From contig JARWKL010000003.1 of NCBI GenBank assembly GCA_029961685.1, positions 13,465,782-13,529,781 of the forward strand: a stretch of 64,000 nt of DNA, in the 5' to 3' direction. The position numbers and the translations under genes are program-made. The DNA is from Aristolochia californica. Its lineage: Eukaryota; Streptophyta; Magnoliopsida; Piperales; Aristolochiaceae. Every line of letters starts with the position of its first letter. The stretch's first letter is position 1. The notes under the pieces were generated by a model. It searched no databases, had not been told where the DNA came from, and saw only the letters and a program-made list of their open reading frames with translations. This document shows positions 42,285 through 53,700 of the stretch, piece by piece.

Positions 42285-43299
42285 ATGGTATCAGACAGGA
42301 CCACCATAGGTGATTCCTCTTTCCATGCTGATATTCACAATTTTGTGGAAGAAAATCGTGCTGAAATGCAATCCCAATTTGACGCAATGAATCAGGAAAT
42401 TTTCGGTCTCAAGGACCACTACCAACAAATGATGGCCTGCATAGAAGATGGGTTTTCCAGGATCACAGCGCAGCTGGGTTCTTCCTCCAGGCCGTCCGAC
42501 CATCCACCACCACCACCTCCTCATTTATGCCACCCTCCTCCTCATGTGCGCCACACACCTCCTCCACATGGGAGCACCCGAGGCTCAACACACCCGACGG
42601 TTCCAAGGTACACCAAGTTGGACTTCCCAACTTACGATGGGTCTTCTGACCCTTTGATTTGGTTACATAGGTGTGACCATTTCTTTTTCAATCAACGAAC
42701 CCCGCCAGAGGACAAGGTTCAATTAGCTACATTCCACATGCTCGATGAAGTGCTTATGTGGTACCACCAGTTTAAAAATGAGCACCATGTGCATGATTGG
42801 GAAATTTTCAAAGACTATTGCATGCTACGGTTTGGTCCTCCAGCACGCAGCAACCCCCTAAGAGATTTAGTCAATCTCAAACAAACCGGTTCTATTGAGC
42901 AGTATCAAAAAGCATTTCAAGAACAGCTTGCCCGACCTAGGCAGTTGGTACGCCTCGACCAGTATGTCCACTTGTTTACTGTTGGACTTGTTGAGGCCCT
43001 CCGCAGCGAGGTGGAATTAAATGCCCCCCTCCCCCACATTTTCCCATGCCATGAACTTGGCACTCAATTTGGATACCAAACAGCATATCCTGAAGGAATC
43101 CTTGAATCGGAGACCCCTTGGCCAGGCTGCAGCCTCCTAGGTGTTCCCTCAAAGTTCCCATCTCCCTTGCGCCAAGCCTCACCCCCGACAACTCTCCCAC
43201 AGCCTACCACGTCCACTCCCCCACCCCCAATTTATCAAACGTCTTTCCAAGGCCAAAATGGACCAAAGGCAGGCTCAAGGGCTCTGCTTCAATTGTGAT
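42285..43299 (+). pseudogene. G2 gag remnant with start codon on the primer site
   Basis: ATG at 42285 begins MVSDRTTIGD, so codons 1-5 are the primer site TGGTATCAGACAGG. Then come FGLKDHYQQMMACIEDGF (helical), a Pro/His-rich linker and VPRYTKLDFPTYDGSSDPLI. The capsid-type Retrotrans_gag domain follows with RFGPPARSNPLRDLVNLKQT and GSIEQYQKAF. The frame is open until a C-run near 43030, where it shifts. Zinc knuckle GLCFNCDEKYRTGHLCKRLF (43275-43333) lies in the new frame with its Cys and His residues present. The best preserved gag in the window. Confidence 0.85.
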
Positions 43300-43860
43300 G
43301 AGAAATATAGAACCGGTCATCTTTGCAAACGGCTCTTTTCGTTGGAGGTGGACGATCCAGAGGAAGGGGACCTACCCGGGGAGGAAGTGGAAACCGAAGT
43401 GGAGGAACCCACCATTTCCCTCCACGCCATGACTGGGTTGCACAACACAAACACCATGCAGGTGCACGCTACCATCAAGCATCTAATGTTACTAGATTTG
43501 GTTGACTCGGGCAGCACCCATAATTTCCTCTGCCAACCAACTGCACTGCAGTAGGGCTTATCATTTCAAAATAATTCGGGCATTTTAGTCTCTGTGGCTA
43601 ACGGGGACAAGGTGACCAGTGTGGATTTCTATTCAGCTGTTCCATTTGTTATAGAAGGGAACACCTTTGTGGCAGATTTCTTAGTCATACCACTTAATGG
43701 CTTCGATTTGGTGTTGGGGATTAAATGGCTACAGCAATTAGGTCCGATTCTATGGGATTTCCTATCCCTCGCCATGAGTTTTACACAAGAACATCACCAA
43801 CTCATCTTCCATGGCACCCATGCTCAGCCACATTGCACTCTCCAAACTATCATTGCTTAG
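43300..43860 (+). pseudogene. G2 aspartic protease and linker
   Basis: ISLHAMTGLHNTNTMQVHAT, then LVDSGSTHNFLCQPTALQ (43498-43551) with the catalytic D-S-G, followed by a TAG stop. FVADFLVIPLNGFDLVLGIK and WLQQLGPILWD continue to a stop at 43858. It would mature the polyprotein, but two stops inactivate it. Confidence 0.8.
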
Positions 43861-44690
43861 CATTCAGATCGGGATCACTTAAACACTCTCTTGACAGAAT
43901 TCATGGACTTATTTCAGGAGCCAGCTGCCCTTCCACCTATAGTGCTTGTGATCATCGTATTCGGTTGAAGATGGGCACCGAGCCAGTGGTTGGTCGTCCC
44001 TACCATTATCCAAATTTTCAGAAAGATGAGATCGAACGGCAATGTCAACACATGTTAGCTCATGGTATTATTCAGCCTAGTCATTCTCCATTTTCTTCCC
44101 CGGTTCTATTGGTGAAGAAACATGATAATTCTTGGCGCTTTTGTGTGGATTACCGCGAGCTCAACGCTCGCACAGGCAAGGATAAATTCCCTATTCCAGT
44201 GGTGGAAGAATTCTTGGATGAGTTACATGGGGCACAACTATTTACTAAGGGACTTGAAATCAGGATACCGTCAAATTCGGGTACACTCGGAAGACGTGGA
44301 AAAAACAGCATTCCGAACACATCATGAACACTTTGAGTTCTTGGTTATGCCATTTGGGCTTTCCAATGCCCCCTCCACCTTTCAGGTGCTCATGAATGAG
44401 GTATTTCGTCCATTTTTATGTAAATATGTTCTAGTCTTCTTTGATGATATCTTGGTTTATAGCAAGACTTGGGTAGACCACCTTCAGCAATTGAGATAGG
44501 TGTTCACACTCCTACGTGCCCACCACCTTTTTCTCAATCGCTCTAAATGTGACATCAGTACTTCAAAAGTTGCTTATTTGGGCCATGTTATATCAACCTC
44601 CGGTGTCAAGCCAGACTATAGCAAAATACAGGCAGTTATTGACTGGCCTACACCGCAGTCAGCCACCGCCTTAAAGGGATTCTAGGCCTC
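43861..44690 (+). pseudogene. G2 reverse transcriptase remnant
   Basis: RLKMGTEPVVGRPYHYPNFQ, then [39 protein letters not shown] and [12 protein letters not shown] frameshift at about 44250 precedes [29 protein letters not shown] and the catalytic [14 protein letters not shown] (about 44425-44466) follow, then a stop at 44498. VAYLGHVISTSGVKP continues to about 44680. The palm active site is intact but the frame is not. Confidence 0.82.
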
Positions 44691-45211
44691 GCAAGGTATT
44701 ACAGAAAATTCATCTGCGAGTATGGTCAGATTGCAGCTCCGCTGAACAACTTACTCAAGCGTAATGCCTTCCAGTGGTTTGATATTGCAGCGTCATCCTT
44801 TCAGCAATTGAAGCAAGCCTTAGCTTTTGCCCTAGTTCTACAACTACCCAACTTTGAGGAGGCTTTTGATATTGAATGCGATACTTCAGGGGGAGGCATT
44901 GGAGCTGTTCACAGCAACAGAGACACCCCATCACCTAAGCCGTCACATTGCCCCACACCACCACAAGTTAGCCACATATGAACAAGAACTCATCGGCTTA
45001 GCAAAAACCATTCAACATTGGAGACCTAATCTGTGGGGTAGGCCCTTTGTGATCCGAACAGACCACTGCAGTCTGAAATATTTATTGGAACAACACCTCA
45101 CTACTTCGCCGCAGCAACATTGGTTGAGCAAGTTAATGGGGTTTGATTTTCAGGTGGAGTACAAACCAGCCCATCTCAATAAAGGGGCTGATGCATTATC
45201 ATGCAGGGAAC
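44691..45211 (+). pseudogene. G2 RNase H remnant
   Basis: QLKQALAFALVLQLPNFEEA-like codons, IECDTSGGGIGA (45 bp shifted) and HHHKLATYEQELIGLAKTIQ with HWRPNLWG, then TDHCSLKYLLEQHLTTSPQQ and FDFQVEYKPAHLNKGADALS at 45140-45202. G4 enters at 45212. A shift near 44900 breaks the frame. Confidence 0.8.
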
Positions 45212-46100
45212 TGTTGTGGACTCAGTAGCACACCTAGTCACACAATGAAGGAGGCAACAACAACTTACTCAATAGGATTTATTTCTTATATTACTTTGAG
45301 TGGGATTTATTTCTTATATTGTTTAAAGTAGGAGTTATTTCTAATTACTTTTGTATGTAGGGGCATTATGGGGAATTATTGTAACCCTAACCCTAAAACT
45401 CCATGACGTGATCTATTTAAGGGAAAGGAATGAATGAAATAGGTAAGCTTTGAGATTTTAGAATAACCTAGTGTAAACAGGCTGAGATCACCTCTTGATC
45501 CCGAGTTTAGGGTTTACTCCAAAAATTCAACCTATCCTTCACCCTCCATTGCCATCCATCTTCACCCAACTTCATCCACATTCATCCCTAGTTGGAAGAG
45601 GAGCTTCCTGCCCCTATTTCAAGCCCAAAGAGAGGGTCTTCCCTCCTCCCCAGCGTCAACAACAAGTAGGGATTCAATCCCTCTTGACGAGCAGCAAAAA
45701 GGAAGAGTTCCTGGTTCTTCTACGTGAAGGACTAGATCAACTCCTCTTGTTGGGGAATCATCATAGAAACAGAGCATGAACAGCCATCAACTTGAGCCAA
45801 GGCTGCCCCCTAAGCTAGGCCTTCAATCCTAGCACGAGCTCCACCAAATCAGAGTTGAAACCCTAATTTACGTGAGCAAGAACAGGTATTTCTTCCATTA
45901 TCTCTCCACCTGAATTAATTCCATTCTAGCTATAACTTTAGTACTAGAGTGAGTTCATAAAAAGGGATATTGATCACTGGTGGAAGATTAGCCAAAGAAG
46001 GGATCTTTAACCCTCCTTACCGAGTCCAGCAACTCAGTACCAGTGTTGGATTCACAAATCCCATGCCATGTTACTCGATCCATGATCCTAGACCGTAACA
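45212..46100 (+). repeat. 5' LTR of G4
   Basis: TGTTGTGGACTC to GACCGTAACA. GATCTATTTAAGGG at about 45411 is a TATA candidate. The same 889 bp as the 3' LTR. Confidence 0.88.
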
Positions 46101-46103
46101 ACT

Positions 46104-46115
46104 TGGTATCAGAGC
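46104..46115 (+). other. Primer-binding site of G4
   Basis: TGGTATCAGAGC three bases after the LTR, complementary to initiator methionine tRNA. Confidence 0.85.
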
Positions 46116-46123
46116 AGGATAAC

Positions 46124-47058
46124 ATGGGGGATAATATCAGCAATGAAGAAATCCAAATCCGGATACAAAAGATAGAATATAGCCTTGAAATAGCACAACC
46201 AGTGTTGGGGAAGGTTTGTGGTTTGGAAGAAGAGATGAGCCGAGTCATCAACATGCTAACGGAGTTGAAGATAGAGAGACATCAGAGTCCAGTTGTGAGA
46301 GAGGTTGCTCAACCATATCACAAAAGAGGGGAGTAGTGGCCTGGGCGCACTGTTGTCCAAGAACCCCAGCATGGAGTCACAGTTCCAAGGTACACCAAGT
46401 TAGAGTTTCCGTCTTTCAATGGTTCAGTTGATCCCTTAATTTGGTTGCATAGATGTGAAGAAAAAAAAATTTGAACCAAGGGACTACTGAGTGGGATAAG
46501 GTGCAACTAGCCTCTTTCCATATGACAGATGAAGGCATGTTATGGGTTACTCAAGTAGAGAAAGAGAGCTTGGTGAGAATTTCAAAATCTATGCACAGTT
46601 AGATTTGACCCTCCCACCAACAGCAACCCCCTAGAAGAGTTAGTCCTATTGCGACAAACTGGTTCGGTGGAACAATACCAAAAACTGTTCCATGAAAAGT
46701 TCGCTCGTGCAGGTGAGAGGGTATTGGTTGACCAGCAGGTCTCCCTATTCACAGCAGATCTCAATGAGTATTTACGGCTAAAGGTAGAACTCCTTATGCC
46801 TACAGATTTAGCTCATGCAATGAATATGGCCCAAGCAATGGAACAACGACAACAGTTGCAGCAACGTAAGCCAGACTGGTCGAGTGAGAGGAACACTTCC
46901 TCCACGTGGCAAGGGCGCTGCTATACTTCATCTCAGGGAGCATCTCCAGCAGCACCATCCAGACACACTCCGACTATGACTCGGGTAGCTGATCCCCGCC
47001 CTGGTAATCCCCTACCGAGCTTTATAAAAAAATTAATGAGTGCGGAGATGGCAGAAAG
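46124..47058 (+). pseudogene. G4 gag remnant, N-terminal part
   Basis: ATG at 46124 starts MGDNISNEEIQIRIQKIEYS, a helical leader with LEEEMSRVINMLTELK. After a stop at about 46334, PRYTKLEFPSFNGSVDPLIW (46388) and LHRCEE open the capsid-type domain. EELVLLRQTGSVEQYQK and VDQQVSLFTADLNEYLRLKV follow, then a Gln-rich helix and PLPSFIKKLMSAEMAE at 47012. Split by G3, with the zinc knuckle on the far side. Confidence 0.78.
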
Positions 47059-47492
47059 TGTTATGGACTTCATAGCATCACAAGTTATACACAGGCATAG
47101 GAATTAAATTATGTCAATTTAATTTTAATGTAATTTCATTTGGTTTGCTTTGATTTACTTTGGTTTGGTTTAGATGTAATGTGGCGTGAACCCCTTGACC
47201 TATGGGTCACTTTTGTAATTCCGTCCTCAACCCTATTTAGGGGGACGTCAAAGGAAGGAGAAATCAAGTATTGAGAAAATTAAAGTAAACAGGTCAGATT
47301 CTCCCTTAGAGGTCTAGGTAGGATTCTCCCCCTGAGGTCCAGGTCGAGCTTCCTTCAAAGCTCCATCATTCTATTCGATTTCAATCATTCCACGTTCCAA
47401 AAACAAGAATCCTCTTCCAGTGTCAAGAACAACCATGGAGGGAAGAGAGGAAAGAAGGGTGACTCAATCCATGGCTCGGGAAGAACCTAACA
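47059..47492 (+). repeat. 5' LTR of G3
   Basis: TGTTATGGACTTC to GAACCTAACA. It is followed at once by TCTTGGGGATTCC. The expected TGGTATCAGA primer site is missing. Confidence 0.9.
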
Positions 47493-47522
47493 TCTTGGGG
47501 ATTCCTCTTCCCCTGAGGATTT

Positions 47523-48560
47523 GAGGCAATTAGTTGAAGATAATCGGCAGAGGACAGACCTTCAGGCTCAATCCCTGGAATAAGTGCGTCAGACAACCTC
47601 TGACCTGCGTGAGGCCATAAAATCCATGGATGCCGCCATCCAAGCTCTCCTCCGGCTACAAAATGACAATGGTACACGATCACAACCACCAACTGCCTAC
47701 TCTCCATCGGCCGACCACCATCAATTCCACCCACCACCTCCCCCACCACCACTAATGCGTCATCACAATCCCCATCTGGGGCCTGCCGTTCAAGGACTAA
47801 ATACGGTTCCCAGGTATTTAAAACTTGGCTTTCCTATGTATGATGGGTCTAAGGACCCCTTTATTTGGTTAACCAAGTGTGATTAGTTCTTTTATCATCA
47901 AAAAACACATGTGGATGAAAAAGTTTAATTGGCCGCCTACCACATGCTCTATGAAGTGCTTCTATGGTACCACCAATTCTGAAATGACCAATTGGTTCAG
48001 GATTGGGCAACATTTACGTAGGCTTGCATGATGAGGTTTGGTCCTCCAGCTAGTAACAATCCATTGGGCGAATTAATCAATTACAAGCAAATTGGATCAC
48101 TAGAGGTGCACCAAAAGACCTTCCAGGAAAGGTTAGCCCGAACAAACCAGTTTGTCAGTCACACCCAGTATGTTCATATTTTTACTATGGGTTTGATAAA
48201 GGTTTGAGATTGGAAATTGAATTACATGGTCCTACAGATTTGGACCACGCTATGAATTTAGTCAGGTCAATTGAGCACAAGCAGCATGTTCTAAAGGAGT
48301 CACTGGTCAGAAAACTAGCTTGGCCAGGAAGGCACAATGCCATTGTGCCAACACCTTATTATGGACCTCCACGTTCTGGTGCCAGTGTAGCCCCACGCCC
48401 TGACAGCTCTAACTCGACTCAACCTGCTCACTTCAAAAAACTGAACAGACAGAAAATGGATCAAAGAAAGGCCAAGGGCCTTTGTTTTAACTGTGATGAA
48501 CAATATGTATATGGTCACCATTGCAAAAAAATTATTCAGTATATGTCTGTGGTAGAATAG
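47523..48560 (+). pseudogene. G3 gag remnant
   Basis: Helical start VEDNRQRTDLQAQSLE (stop at about 47581), then SDLREAIKSMDAAIQALLRL (47596) and a Pro/His-rich linker. VPRYLKLGFPMYDGSKDPFI and WLTKCD open the capsid-type domain. LLWYHQF, MRFGPPASNNPLGELI and FQERLARTNQFV follow in shifted frames. Zinc knuckle GLCFNCDEQYVYGHHCKK (48478-48531) keeps its Cys and His residues. Stops at about 47884, 47926 and 47981. Confidence 0.82.
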
Positions 48561-49080
48561 TGATGACATACTACCAGAGGAGGAGATTGTGGAGACAGAC
48601 CAAGAGGGGCCAGAGATTTCCCTTCATGCCATGACTGGTTTACGTAGTTCTAGTACCATGCAGGTTAAAGCCCAGTTACATCATCTACAGTTACTGGCTT
48701 TAGTTGACTCGGGTAGTACACATAATTTCATCAGTCAGCCAGCGGCAGAACAACTTGGGTTAGTAGTCCAGTAACAGACTGGCCTTTATGTATCAGTAGC
48801 CAATGGGGCTAAAATTACTAGTGTGGGCATATCTCCAGCAACACATTTTGATATTGAGGGACGTGCATTTATTGTAGATTTCCTGGTGATTCCACTTTTA
48901 GGATTCGATTTGGTACTGGGAATTAAATGGCTACAACTGTTGGGGCCAATACTATGGGATTTTCAAGCTATGGCCATGTCCTTTACAGAGGACCACCGTT
49001 AGATTATATTGCATGGCACCCAAGCACCAGTGCCCTGCGCACTATAGATTGTTCAGATCCAGACCACAGCCAATTGTAAG
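48561..49080 (+). pseudogene. G3 aspartic protease and linker
   Basis: ISLHAMTGLRSSSTMQVKAQ, then LALVDSGSTHNFISQPAAEQ (48697-48756) with D-S-G intact, and a stop at 48775. Afterwards FIVDFLVIPLLGFDLVLGIK and WLQLLGPILWDFQ run in frame to about 48970. Stops at 49001 and 49045. Confidence 0.8.
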
Positions 49081-49960
49081 TTATCTCAATTACTTACAGA
49101 CTTTGAGGATATCTTTCTGGAACCTACTGCTCTACCGCCAATTAGGCATTGTGATCACCGTATCCATTTGAAAATGGGCATTGAGCCTGTAGTGGTGCGT
49201 CCTTATTGTTACCCCCACTTACAGAAAGATGAGATTGAAAGGCAGTGCCAAAAGATGCTACCCCAGGGTATTATTCAGCCCAACAGGTCTCCTTTTTCCT
49301 CACCGGTATTACTGGGCCGTAAGCATTATAAGTCATGGAGATTTTGTGTGGATTACAGGCAACTCAATGAGCATACCATTAAAGATAAATTTCCCATCCC
49401 AGTGGTGGACGAGTTGCTAGATGAGCTACATGGTGCTACTATTTTTACCAAACTCGATTTGAAATCTACCTATCATCAAATTCGAGTTCACCCATCAGAT
49501 GTGGAGAAGATAGTGTTCCGAACGCATCATGGCCATTTCGAGTTCCTCGTAATGCCATTTGGGCTCTCAAATGCGCCTTCCACCTTCCAGGCCCTCATGA
49601 ATGAGGTATTTTCTTCTCTCTTGAGGAAATACGTTTTTGTATTTTTCGACGATATTTTGGTCTATAGCAACAGTTGGAAAGAGCATCTTCAGCACCTTCA
49701 CCAGGTATTTTCTCTTATCCACTCACATCATTTGGTTTTAAATTGGTCCAAATGTTCTATGGGAACTTCAGAAGTGGCATACTTGGGCCACGTTATCTCA
49801 GCATTTGGGGTGAAAGTAGACCAAAGTAAGATACAGGCCATCATAGATTGGCCTCCTCCCGCATCCATTATAGCCTTAAGGGCATTTTTGGGCCTAGCTG
49901 GGTATTACAGAAAATTTATTCGCAGTTATGGCCAGATTGAAACTCCTCTCAACAACCTAC
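49081..49960 (+). pseudogene. G3 reverse transcriptase
   Basis: Part of a 322-codon open frame from 49168. HLKMGIEPVVVRPYCYPHLQ, GIIQPNRSPFSSPVLL (the following VKK is GRK here), [20 protein letters not shown] and FTKLDLKSTYHQIRVH (the usual SGY is STY) are followed by [20 protein letters not shown] and the catalytic [14 protein letters not shown] (49627-49670). VAYLGHVISAFGVKVD and FLGLAGYYRKFI follow. It copies element RNA into DNA. This is the longest uninterrupted enzyme stretch in the window. Confidence 0.88.
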
Positions 49961-50489
49961 TCAAGAAAAATGCATTTACCTGGTCAGAGACAGCGGCTCA
50001 TTCCTTTCAGCAGTTGAAAGAGGCCTTATCATCCGCCCCAGTTTTGCAGCTACTAGACTTTGATGAGTCATTTGTTGTTGAATGTGATGCTTCTGGGGGC
50101 AGTATTGTGCAGTGTTACATCAACAAAGACACCTGATTGCTTATTTTAGTCGCCAACTTGGCCAGCACCACCACAAGTTAGCAGCTTATGAGAGGGAACT
50201 GGTCAGATTAGCGAAAGCTATACAGCATTGGCGGCCTTATCTCTGGGGGCACCCATTTCTGATTCGCACTGATCATTGCAGCCTCAAGTATCTGCTTGAG
50301 CAGCGCCTCACTACCTCACCGCAGCAGCATTGGTTAAGTAAACTCATGGGGTTTGACTTTACTGTAGAGTATAAACCTGGGAGTTTGAATGTAGGGGCTG
50401 ATGCTTTATCTCATCGGGACATTCCAGAGCCGCAATTACATGCCATAAGTCAGCCCAGAGGTCTCTTGTTGGATTCTATAAGGGACTAG
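49961..50489 (+). pseudogene. G3 RNase H
   Basis: FQQLKEALSSAPVLQLLDFD and FVVECDASGGSI run until a frameshift at about 50105. It continues in another frame as LIAYFSRQLGQHHHKLAAYE, HWRPYLWGHPFLIRTDHCS, LKYLLEQRLTTSPQQHWLSK and GADALSHRDI, with a stop at 50488. The Asp of DASGGSIG and of TDH are visible. Confidence 0.83.
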
Positions 50490-51290
50490 GCACAACAGTA
50501 CCTAGAACTTGTAGCTTTATATCATGAGATCCAGTAGGGGACAATGGCAACCCATTGGACGGTCCAGGACAATCTGGTCCCCTACAAAAAAAGAATCTTT
50601 CTACATCACACGTCCCCACTGATTTACAACATTTTAGCCTCCTTCCATGATAGTACACCTGAGGGCCAACAAAAAACATATTTCCGGATCAGTCAGGAAT
50701 TTTATTGGAGGGGCATGAAGCGTAGTATAGCCGGATTATATGGCGGCTTGTCAGATTTTTCAATGGAATAAAGCTGAATAAGTCCAACTGGGTTGCTCCA
50801 ACCACTTCAGTTGCCGTCACATGTCTGGTCTGATATTTCCTTGGACTTCATAGATGGACTTCCCTCTTCATCAGGCAAACCCGTTATCTTTGTAGTGGTT
50901 GATCGTTTCTCAAAGTATGGCCACTTCATTCCTCTGGCACATCCATACACTGTAGCTCACGTCGCTCAGATCTTTATGGATAATATTGTCCGCTTACATG
51001 GGATGCCTAATTCCATTACCAGTGACAGGGATGCCATCTTTACCAGTACATTCTGGAAAGAACTATTCAAGCTGCAGGGAACAACGTTAGCATTCTCTTC
51101 AGCCTACCATCCGCAGACAGATGGTCAAACAGAGGTCGTCAACAGGACAATTGAGATGTATCTTCGTTGTTTCATGGGGGACTCACCTAAAAGGTGGGTT
51201 AAGTGGCTCGCCTGAGCTGAATTCTGTTACAACACCTCCTACCACAATGCACTCTGAAAAACCCCATTCAAGGTAGTATATGGTAGAGAC
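50490..51290 (+). pseudogene. G3 integrase
   Basis: N-terminal zinc region: FHDSTPEGQQKTYFR and FYWRGMKRSIA, with a frameshift in the CxxC part at about 50735. DDE core: ISLDFIDGLPSSSGKPVIFV (first Asp), ITSDRDAIFTSTFWKELF (second Asp) and AYHPQTDGQTEVVNRTIEMY (Glu). A stop at 51214 (Trp to TGA) and another near 51257 break the tail. Confidence 0.85.
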
Positions 51291-51887
51291 CCACCCAGCC
51301 TTTTTTCATATGAACCGGGTGCCTCCAAGGTAGCCACTTTGGACCAAGCATTAGCCAAAAGAGACACCTTGCTCGTTGAGGTGCGTACTCATCTCCAAGA
51401 GGCACAACATACTATGAAGTTGTATTATGACAAGAAGCACCGGGAAGTCTTCTTTTCTCCAGGAGATTATGTATGGCTACATCTCCAACACTACAGGCAG
51501 TTGTCGCTAATAGCCTCCAAACGCCACAAGCTCTCTTTGAAGTATTATGATCCCTTTCAGGTTATGGACAGCATTGGTACAGTTGCCTACCGCTTGTAGC
51601 TTCCACCAGAGGCCAGGATTCACAATGTGTTTCATGTCTCCCAACTGAAGGCCTTCCAAGGTGATTCTCCCTTGCTGCACACACCTTTGCCCCCACTACA
51701 TGAGGGATGTGTCCTTTCTACTTCAGCACAGGTATTACAGGCTCGCCGCATTCAAGGTGATTGGGAGATCCTAGTCCAATGGGTTGATGCGGATCCCAGT
51801 GACACAACATGGGAGCCAGTGGCTGCGTTCTGCACCCTCTACCCCTACTTTGAGCTTGAGGACAAGCTCTTTCTCCAGGAGGGGTGA
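51291..51887 (+). pseudogene. G3 polyprotein C-terminal part (chromatin-reader-like)
   Basis: YDKKHREVFFSPGDYVWLHL, SLKYYDPFQVMDSIGTVAYR (stop at 51597), then HNVFHVSQLKAFQGD, ILVQWVDADPSDTTWEPVAA and FELEDKLFLQEG, ending before the LTR. The QW..ADPSDTTWEP segment looks like a chromodomain. The stop at 51597 separates it from integrase. Confidence 0.83.
51872..51887 (+). other. Polypurine tract of G3
   Basis: CCAGGAGGGGTGA directly before the 3' LTR, the plus-strand primer site. Confidence 0.75.
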
Positions 51888-52321
51888 TGTTATGGACTCA
51901 ATAGCATCACGAGTTATCCACAAGCATAGGAATTAAATTATGTCAATTTACTTTTAATGTAATTTCATTTGGTTTGGTTTGGTTTACTTTGGTTTGGTTT
52001 AGATGTAATATGGCGTGAACCACTTGACCTATGGGTCACTTTTGTAATTCTGTCCTCAACCCTATTTAGGGGGACGTCAAGGGAAGGAGAAATCAAGTAT
52101 TGAGAAAATTAGAGTAAACAGGTCAGATTCTCCCTCAGAGGTCTAGGTCAGATTCTCCCTCTGAGGTCCAGGTCGAGCTTCCTTCAAAGCTCCATCACTC
52201 TATTCGATCTCCATCATTCCATGTTCTAGAAACAAGAATCATCTTCCAACATCAATAACAACCATGGAGAGAAGAGAGAAAAGAAGGGTGACTCGATCCA
52301 TGGCTCGATAAGAACCTAACA
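51888..52321 (+). repeat. 3' LTR of G3
   Basis: TGTTATGGACTC to GAACCTAACA, 434 bp, the same length as the 5' copy with scattered base changes. A weak promoter region (CCCTATTTAGGG) is at about 52061. Confidence 0.9.
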
Positions 52322-53000
52322 GAAAGGCGGTCCAAAAATTTATGTTATAACTGCGATGAGCAGTATCGGGTAGGACACCAATGTAAACGATTGTTTTGGC
52401 TTGAGGTGAAGGATTCAGAGGATCCAGAGGAGCCAGAAGATATTATCGACGAGGAACCACCAAAGATATCCTTGCATGATATTACTGGGCAGAAATCGCC
52501 TAATACAATGTAAGTCCGAGCTCATGTCATCGACCTAGAACTGGTGGGACTAGTCGACTCGGGGAGTACACACAATTTTTTGAGTTTGACAGCCGCACAG
52601 CATCTCCAGCTCCAGATACACACTCATTCGACAACCACCGTCTCAGTGGGCAATGGCAAGAAGGTCCCTAGCTATGGTATTAGTAAGGCGATAACTTTTT
52701 CCATAGGCTCTATTTCGTTTAATGCTATTTTTTTTTTATTCCACTGGCGGGATTTGATATGGTATTAGGCATTAAATGGTTACAAACGTTGGGGCCCATT
52801 CTATGGGACTTTTTGGCTTTAACCATGAGCTTTGATTTGGCCAGGAGTCGGGTGCTCTTACAGGGCTGTCAGGTGGATAGGGCCCACCGCATGCACACTT
52901 TGTAGACACTGGAATAGCCTAACAGTACTAGTGAGGGTTTGGTTGAGGAGTTCTCTGACCTCTTCTGGGAGCCTTCGGGTTTGCCTCCCATGAGGCACTG
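52322..53000 (+). pseudogene. G4 zinc knuckle, protease and linker
   Basis: Continuation of G4 after G3. LCYNCDEQYRVGHQCKRLFW (52338-52397) is an intact-looking zinc knuckle. ISLHDITGQKSPNTM ends at a TAA. LVGLVDSGSTHNFLSLTAAQ (52541) is the protease site. A T-run near 52727 shifts the frame, then FDMVLGIKWLQTLGPILWDF continues to about 52810. Stops at 52511 and 52902. Confidence 0.8.
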
Positions 53001-53700
53001 TGACCACATGATCTGTCTGAAACTAGGATCTGAGGTAGTGGTCGTTCGACCTTACCGTTACCCATACCTTTAGAAGGACGAGATAGAGCGTCAGTGCCAG
53101 GAGATGTTGAAACAGGGTCTTATTCATCCCAGTCGCTCCCCATTCTCTTCACCCGTCTAACTTGTGAAGAAACATGATGGGACATAGAGGTTCTATGAGG
53201 ATTATCGGGAGATGAACGTGCAGACAGTAAAAGACGAGTTTTTGATTCCAATAGTGGATGGGCTCCTGGATGAGTTACATAGGTTGTGGTTATTCACTAA
53301 ACTCGACCTCCATTCGGGATACCATCAGGTCCGGATGCACCCCTCTGATATCGAGAAGACGGCGTTCCACATGCACCATGACCACTTTGAGTTCGTCATC
53401 ATGTCATTCGGGTTATCCAATGGACCCTCCACTTTCAAGCTTTGATGAACGAGGTATTTAGCGTCTATCTTCGAAAAAAAATTCTTGAATTTTTCAATGA
53501 TATTTTGATATATAGCAAGTCGGTTGAGGAGCACTTGGCACACTTGAGGATTTTTTTGACTTGTTACGAGCACATCAGCTCTATTTGAAACATTCCAAGT
53601 GTTCTTTTGCGGCTTCACATGTGGGGTATCTGGGACACATTATCTCACATGAGAGGGTTACGGTGGATCCCTAGAAGATCTGAGCTATTCACGAGTGGCC
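53001..53700 (+). pseudogene. G4 reverse transcriptase remnant
   Basis: LKLGSEVVVVRPYRYPYL with a stop, LIHPSRSPFSSPV with a stop, then MNVQTVKDEFLIPIVDGLLD and FTKLDLHSGYHQVRMHPSDI (53296) and VIMSFGLSNGPSTF. The active-site box is FFNDILIYSK (53493-53520), in which the first catalytic Asp of FFDD is Asn. GYLGHIISHE near 53625 ends the palm. Many stops. Confidence 0.78.

Larger units (their letters stand above)
47059..52321 (+). mobile_element. G3: Ty3/gypsy element, innermost of the nest
   Basis: 434-bp LTRs at 47059-47492 and 51888-52321, flanked by the perfect duplication GAAAG (47054-47058 and 52322-52326). A single forward polyprotein runs gag to chromatin-reader-like C-terminus (47523-51887). 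It is the most complete element here and by position the youngest of the nest. It still has about ten stops or shifts and lacks a primer site after the 5' LTR. Confidence 0.92.
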
